From JADFNO01 sp965369945 (lineage in GTDB: Bacteria; Planctomycetota; Phycisphaerae; Phycisphaerales; SM1A02), in contig CBDUST010000166.1 in NCBI GenBank assembly GCA_965369945.1, positions 1 to 9,636 on the forward strand: a DNA stretch of 9,636 bases. The letters are read 5' to 3'. Both the position numbers and the translations under genes were made by a program. The notes under the pieces were generated by a model. The model was not told where the DNA came from and did not search any database. It saw only the letters and a list, made by a program, of their open reading frames with translations. Of the stretch, positions 6,592 to 9,636 are shown piece after piece; positions within the stretch are counted from its first letter, which is position 1, and every line of letters starts with the position of its first letter.

Positions 6592-7635
6592 TTACGGCTT
6601 GTGTCCCACGATGAGCGAGTTGACGTTGTAGAAGGACATCCGCACCCGCTCGATGTCGACGAAACCGGCCCGCTCAAGCCAGGGGATGGTCTCCGCCATC
6701 GAGTAGGCCTTGCCCCCCTGATAGATCAACAGCATGAGCAGGTTGTGCAGCGCCGGCCATTCCGGACCGCTGTTGTCGTCGTTCAGAAACATCGCCTGCA
6801 CGACGATGCGACCGCCGGAACGCAGGGCGCGGAACGCCTTTTCCGCGATCATGATTCCCGTCTTGGCATCCTCCTGGTGGAGCATGTCGGAGAGGAACGC
6901 CACGTCGTAGTCGCTGCCGAACTCGTCATCGTGGTAGTTGCCGGCCTCCAGCTTCACGCGATCCGCGAGACCGGCCGCATCCACGTACGTCTTGGAGATC
7001 TTCAGAACGTCGGGCAGATCGAAGTTCGTGCAGGTGAGCAACGGGTACCGCTGCGCGAACATGATCGAGTAGGTTCCCGGCCCTCCCCCGACGTCGATCA
7101 GCGACTTGCATCCCTCCAGGTCGAGGTGGTTGAGCACGTCGGTGCCGCGGTAATGGGCGTAGTCGTGCATGCCGCGGATGAAGTCCTGCGTGTACTCCTC
7201 GTTCTCACCCAGGTGAAGCGCGGGATCTTCGACGTTCTTGCCCGTGCGAACGGCCTCTTCCAGATTCAACCAGGCTCGCGACCACTGCGCCATGAGGCGA
7301 ATCCAGTTGCCGATGTATCCATGCTGGCCGGAGACGAGCGTGCGCGCGACGTTCGGGGCGTTGTCGTACCGGTCGTCCTCGCGTTGGAGGTAACCGCAGC
7401 CATGAGCGGCAATGACGAGACGTTCCAGTGATCGCTTGGGGCAGTTCAGTGCCGTGCAGAGCTCGTCGATCGTTTTGGGTCCCTTGCCCAGACACTCGAA
7501 AAGGTCCAGACGAACGCAGACGCTCAGGACCTGGGCGCTCCATGCGCTGACTGACTTGCCGACGATGTCAACGATGTCCCGGATGGAATCGAAGTCGATC
7601 GCCTCGGCGTCGTAGAGGGCTTCGGTCTCGGTCAT
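6592..7635 (-). CDS. SAM-dependent methyltransferase, O-methyltransferase (Methyltransf_2) type
   Basis: The 347-residue enzyme has an N-terminal winged-helix dimerisation region (about 20-100, including SVCVRLDLFECLGKGPKTI) and a C-terminal Rossmann fold. Motif I is LIDVGGGPGTYS (179-190), the acidic residue that binds the SAM ribose is probably D206 in NFDLPDV, and LSDMLHQEDAKTG (248-260) carries His253 where plant-type O-methyltransferases have their catalytic base. Relatives methylate hydroxyl groups on small molecules, and some act on N or C, so the substrate cannot be read from the sequence. The open frame extends to a GTG at 7749 touching the ligase stop codon, but those 38 extra residues (HKPSTARITE and similar) do not look like the family. 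ATG 7635 was therefore chosen, although its ribosome binding site is weak. It lies between the ligase and MBOAT genes, and no classical dlt operon contains such an enzyme. Confidence 0.87.
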   Translation of the reverse strand: MTETEALYDAEAIDFDSIRDIVDIVGKSVSAWSAQVLSVCVRLDLFECLGKGPKTIDELCTALNCPKRSLERLVIAAHGCGYLQREDDRYDNAPNVARTLVSGQHGYIGNWIRLMAQWSRAWLNLEEAVRTGKNVEDPALHLGENEEYTQDFIRGMHDYAHYRGTDVLNHLDLEGCKSLIDVGGGPGTYSIMFAQRYPLLTCTNFDLPDVLKISKTYVDAAGLADRVKLEAGNYHDDEFGSDYDVAFLSDMLHQEDAKTGIMIAEKAFRALRSGGRIVVQAMFLNDDNSGPEWPALHNLLMLLIYQGGKAYSMAETIPWLERAGFVDIERVRMSFYNVNSLIVGHKP

Positions 7636-7745
7636 GTGATGAATCCGTATGCCTGATGTGGATCTAGAGTGTTGCGGGGCCGCCGACCGCACCGATCCTT
7701 CTGTGATCCGGGCGGTTGATGGCTTGTGTACCGAAGCGGCCTGCC

Positions 7746-9299
7746 TCACACGGTTTGGCCGGCCCCGATCAGGCTATGGTAGTCCATTTTGCCCGTAGAA
7801 GTTCGCGGCAATCTGTCCAGAAAGACAAATCGGTCGGGGATCATGTACGACGGCAATTCGCCCATGCTGTACCGCTTCATCGCGATGATCGACCCCTTTT
7901 GGCCGTCCTTCATGCTGAGAAAGGCCGTGATGGTCACGCCCTCGTCGTCCTCGGTGGACACGGCGGCGGCTTCGTGGACGGTCGGGTGGCGATACAGCGC
8001 CGCCTCGATCTCACCCAGCTCGATCCGATAACCGCGCCGCTTGACCATCCGGTCCCGCCGCCCGACGAAGAGATAGTTGCCCTCGGCATCGGTGGACACG
8101 ACGTCGCCGGTGCAGTACCACCGCTCGCCGGACGAGTCGGTGTAGATCGAGCGTTCGGTCAGCTCCGGCTGGTTCCAATACCCCTTCATCACCGGTCCGG
8201 ACGCGTGGATGTAGAGGACTCCCTCGTCGCTGCCCGACACCTCGCGATGGTCCCCGTCGAGCACTAGCGCCTTGACGTTGCTGCACGGCACGCCGATAGG
8301 GTACGGCGTCTGGCGGCTCTCCTCGATCTCCTCCGGAATGCGATAGAAGGTGCAGACGTTGGTCTCGGTCGGACCGTAGAGGTTCAGGTACGACCGGCCG
8401 GGCCACTTCTGAACCAACGCCCGCAGGTGCTTGACGGGAAAGACCTCCCCGGCGAAGACAACGGTGTGCAAGGCGTCGTAGTCGTGCTCCTCGAGCCGCC
8501 CGTACTGCGGCAAAAGCGAGAGGATGGACGGCACGGAGTACCACACCGAGATCCGCTTCTCGGCAATGAAGGGGGCCAGCCGCATGGGCTCCTTACCCAG
8601 GTCCTCTCCGATGATCACGATAGCGGCGCCCACCGTGAACGGGACGTACAGGTCGAAAATCGACAGATCGAAATGGAACGGGGCGTGGCTACTGAAGCGA
8701 TCGGCCGGCTTCGGCTGAAGAGTCTCGGCGGACCAGCGGACAAAGCTCATCGCGCTGTGGTGCGTGTGCATGACCCCTTTGGGCTTTCCGGTGGAGCCGG
8801 AGGTGTACAGGATGTACGCCAAGTCGTCCTCGGTCGATCCGTCACAGCCGCCCCACTCGTCGGAGCATGAATCCATCCATGGCGCGCCGACGCAATCAGT
8901 CTGGTCCGGGAATATCAGGAGCTCTGCTTCGCCGCCTTTGAGCCCCGCGGCGCTGGCTTCGTCGATGCAGATGGCGCGCGTCTGGCAGTCCTCGAAGATG
9001 TACTGATTGCGCTCGATCGGCGAGGCGAAGTCGGTGGGGACATAGGCGCACCCGGTCTTGAGGATCCCCTGGATACAGGCCACGGACGCGAGGCCCTTGG
9101 GCAGGCATACGCCGACTCGATCACCCCGTCGCACGCCGATCTCGTGGAGCCGGTGGGCGATTTGGGCGGCGGCCGCGTTGAGCGCCCCGTAGGTCATGCT
9201 GCGGCCGGCGTCGTCCTCGATCGCCGTGGCGGACGCGTCGCGCTGTGCTTGCTGCTCCAACAACTCCCACAGCCGTGTCGCGTTGAATCCAGTCGTCAT
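7746..9299 (-). CDS. Stand-alone amino-acid adenylating enzyme (DltA/NRPS A-domain-like)
   Basis: This 517-residue ANL-superfamily ligase has all core motifs: YTSGSTGKPKGVMHTHH (165-181) for ATP binding, FHFDLSIFDLY (208-218), LNLYGPTE (305-312), YCTGD (395-399), GRRDRMVKRRGYRIELGEIE (413-432), and the catalytic Lys504 in PRTSTGKMD. Asp211 sits where amino-acid-activating A-domains bind the substrate amino group, so an amino acid is a likely substrate. VVFAGEVFP (280-288) parallels the FCGEVLP segment of DltA. There is no fused carrier or condensation domain. It therefore presumably loads the separate carrier protein encoded at the other end of the cluster, as DltA loads DltC. The start ATG 9299 has GGAG 5 nt upstream. 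It is the first gene of the minus-strand operon, so the promoter should lie in 9300-9480. It could also be a loading enzyme for a hydroxy or aryl acid. Confidence 0.9.
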   Translation of the reverse strand: MTTGFNATRLWELLEQQAQRDASATAIEDDAGRSMTYGALNAAAAQIAHRLHEIGVRRGDRVGVCLPKGLASVACIQGILKTGCAYVPTDFASPIERNQYIFEDCQTRAICIDEASAAGLKGGEAELLIFPDQTDCVGAPWMDSCSDEWGGCDGSTEDDLAYILYTSGSTGKPKGVMHTHHSAMSFVRWSAETLQPKPADRFSSHAPFHFDLSIFDLYVPFTVGAAIVIIGEDLGKEPMRLAPFIAEKRISVWYSVPSILSLLPQYGRLEEHDYDALHTVVFAGEVFPVKHLRALVQKWPGRSYLNLYGPTETNVCTFYRIPEEIEESRQTPYPIGVPCSNVKALVLDGDHREVSGSDEGVLYIHASGPVMKGYWNQPELTERSIYTDSSGERWYCTGDVVSTDAEGNYLFVGRRDRMVKRRGYRIELGEIEAALYRHPTVHEAAAVSTEDDEGVTITAFLSMKDGQKGSIIAMKRYSMGELPSYMIPDRFVFLDRLPRTSTGKMDYHSLIGAGQTV

Positions 9300-9487
9300 G
9301 GTGTCTCCATTGGCAGCCCGGTCCTGCCCAGCCGCTCGTCGTCTTCAGTTGAAACGACTAACCACCAAGATAACAATCCCAACCGCCGAACGGGGCAGGA
9401 ACCGACCGCTTTTTTGGCCAGTGCCCGTTCGCTAGCCGCAGCGCTCCGTCGGGTTGCCCGGCAAGAGTGGGACGCCAGCTTGTCCTG
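9300..9487 (-). other. Gene-free leader region upstream of the minus-strand operon
   Basis: Nothing here looks like a gene. The ribosome binding site of the ligase gene is at 9305-9308. The promoter of the four-gene operon should lie here, but I could not pick convincing -35 and -10 boxes. A minus-strand open frame reading ALAQDKLASHSCR and onward is short, low in complexity and probably repeat-derived. Confidence 0.4.
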
Positions 9488-9609
9488 GGCTAGAGCAGTT
9501 TCATTGAACACGTAGTGGCTGCGCGCTAGTCATCTAGCGCCACGATGAAGTTGCCGGTCTCAACGGGTCGATCGGCACAACTCCGGTGGCACGGGCATCC
9601 TGCCCGTGC
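9488..9609 (+). repeat. Right arm of the diverged long inverted repeat
   Basis: This is the plus-strand counterpart of the minus strand of 108-231. The inner 35 nt (9488-9522) match at 32 positions. The arm continues through a hairpin at 9523-9540 and a block starting CAACGGG to the palindromic unit at 9589-9609, a 9-bp stem with loop TCC (core CACGGGCATCCTGCCCGTG). The palindromic unit is cleaner here than in the left arm, where its second half has decayed. Confidence 0.7.
9523..9540. repeat. Hairpin in the right repeat arm
   Basis: GCGCTAG (9523-9529) pairs perfectly with CTAGCGC (9534-9540) around loop TCAT. The left-arm counterpart has stem GCATTGG/CCAATGC and, in the same orientation, loop TCGT. 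Stem pairs 3, 4 and 6 differ between the copies, each by a double, pair-preserving change. Confidence 0.65.
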
Positions 9610-9636
9610 AGATGTCATGCCATGATAAGTCGCACG
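9605..9636 (+). repeat. Direct repeat of the first 32 bases of the window
   Basis: Thirty of 32 positions are identical to 1-32 in the same orientation, including GCCATGAT and AGTCGCACG. It follows directly on the palindromic unit at 9589-9609. The repeat runs off the end of the window, so its full length is unknown. Confidence 0.75.

Noticed and set aside
6517..7431. 304-codon plus-strand open frame antisense to the methyltransferase gene
   Set aside because: The minus strand carries unmistakable methyltransferase motifs, and this frame shows only Val/Arg/His-rich antisense composition.
7636..7749. Methyltransferase start at GTG 7749, directly coupled to the ligase stop
   Set aside because: The extra 38 residues are Ser/Arg/His-rich and unlike the family's N terminus. 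ATG 7635 gives the expected start despite a weak ribosome binding site.
3531..9299. Classical NRPS or PKS natural-product cluster
   Set aside because: There is no condensation, ketosynthase, thioesterase or multi-module protein. The MBOAT-SGNH membrane enzyme and stand-alone carrier fit Dlt-like acyl transfer better.
1..9636. Composite transposon carrying the whole interval
   Set aside because: No transposase, integrase or target-site duplication is visible, and repeats of this kind are dispersed in planctomycete genomes. It is kept only as a possibility in the findings.

Overview
The window looks like chromosomal DNA of a GC-rich Gram-negative bacterium, most likely of the Planctomycetota. 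Two things suggest this. Short palindromic CACGGGCATCCTGCCCGTG-type units, which are scattered through planctomycete genomes, lie at both edges. There is also an outer-membrane beta-barrel gene ending in the usual terminal Phe. No phage, plasmid, tRNA, rRNA or CRISPR signal was seen.

Layout. Positions 1-310 and about 9488-9636 hold inverted, diverged copies of one dispersed repeat, each with a small hairpin whose stem has changed by compensatory substitutions. On the plus strand, 354-1344 is a two-gene unit: an XRE-type repressor translationally coupled to a multi-pass membrane protein. It is followed by a small exported protein (1404-1961). A stretch of nearly 300 nt then contains only a decayed GIY-YIG nuclease remnant on the minus strand. 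Next comes an outer-membrane beta-barrel gene (2255-3355) with a good ribosome binding site and signal peptide, but with two in-frame TGA codons between the signal peptide and the barrel.

The most interesting part is on the minus strand, 9299 down to 3531. It is a four-gene cluster in the order stand-alone adenylation enzyme, SAM methyltransferase, MBOAT acyltransferase fused to an SGNH hydrolase-like domain, and stand-alone acyl carrier protein. Intergenic gaps are only 87-110 nt, so it is probably one operon. Three of the four components match the logic of the Dlt (D-alanylation) pathway: DltA-like ligase, DltC-like carrier and DltB-like MBOAT, with the SGNH domain in the place of DltD. The methyltransferase is not part of classical Dlt. 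A Gram-negative planctomycete has no teichoic acid, so the acceptor must be something else.

Proposed joint action (inference): the ligase activates an amino (or related) acid and loads it on the phosphopantetheine of the carrier protein; the methyltransferase methylates the cargo or product; the MBOAT domain moves the acyl group across the inner membrane; and the fused SGNH domain transfers it to, or removes it from, an envelope glycan or other surface molecule.
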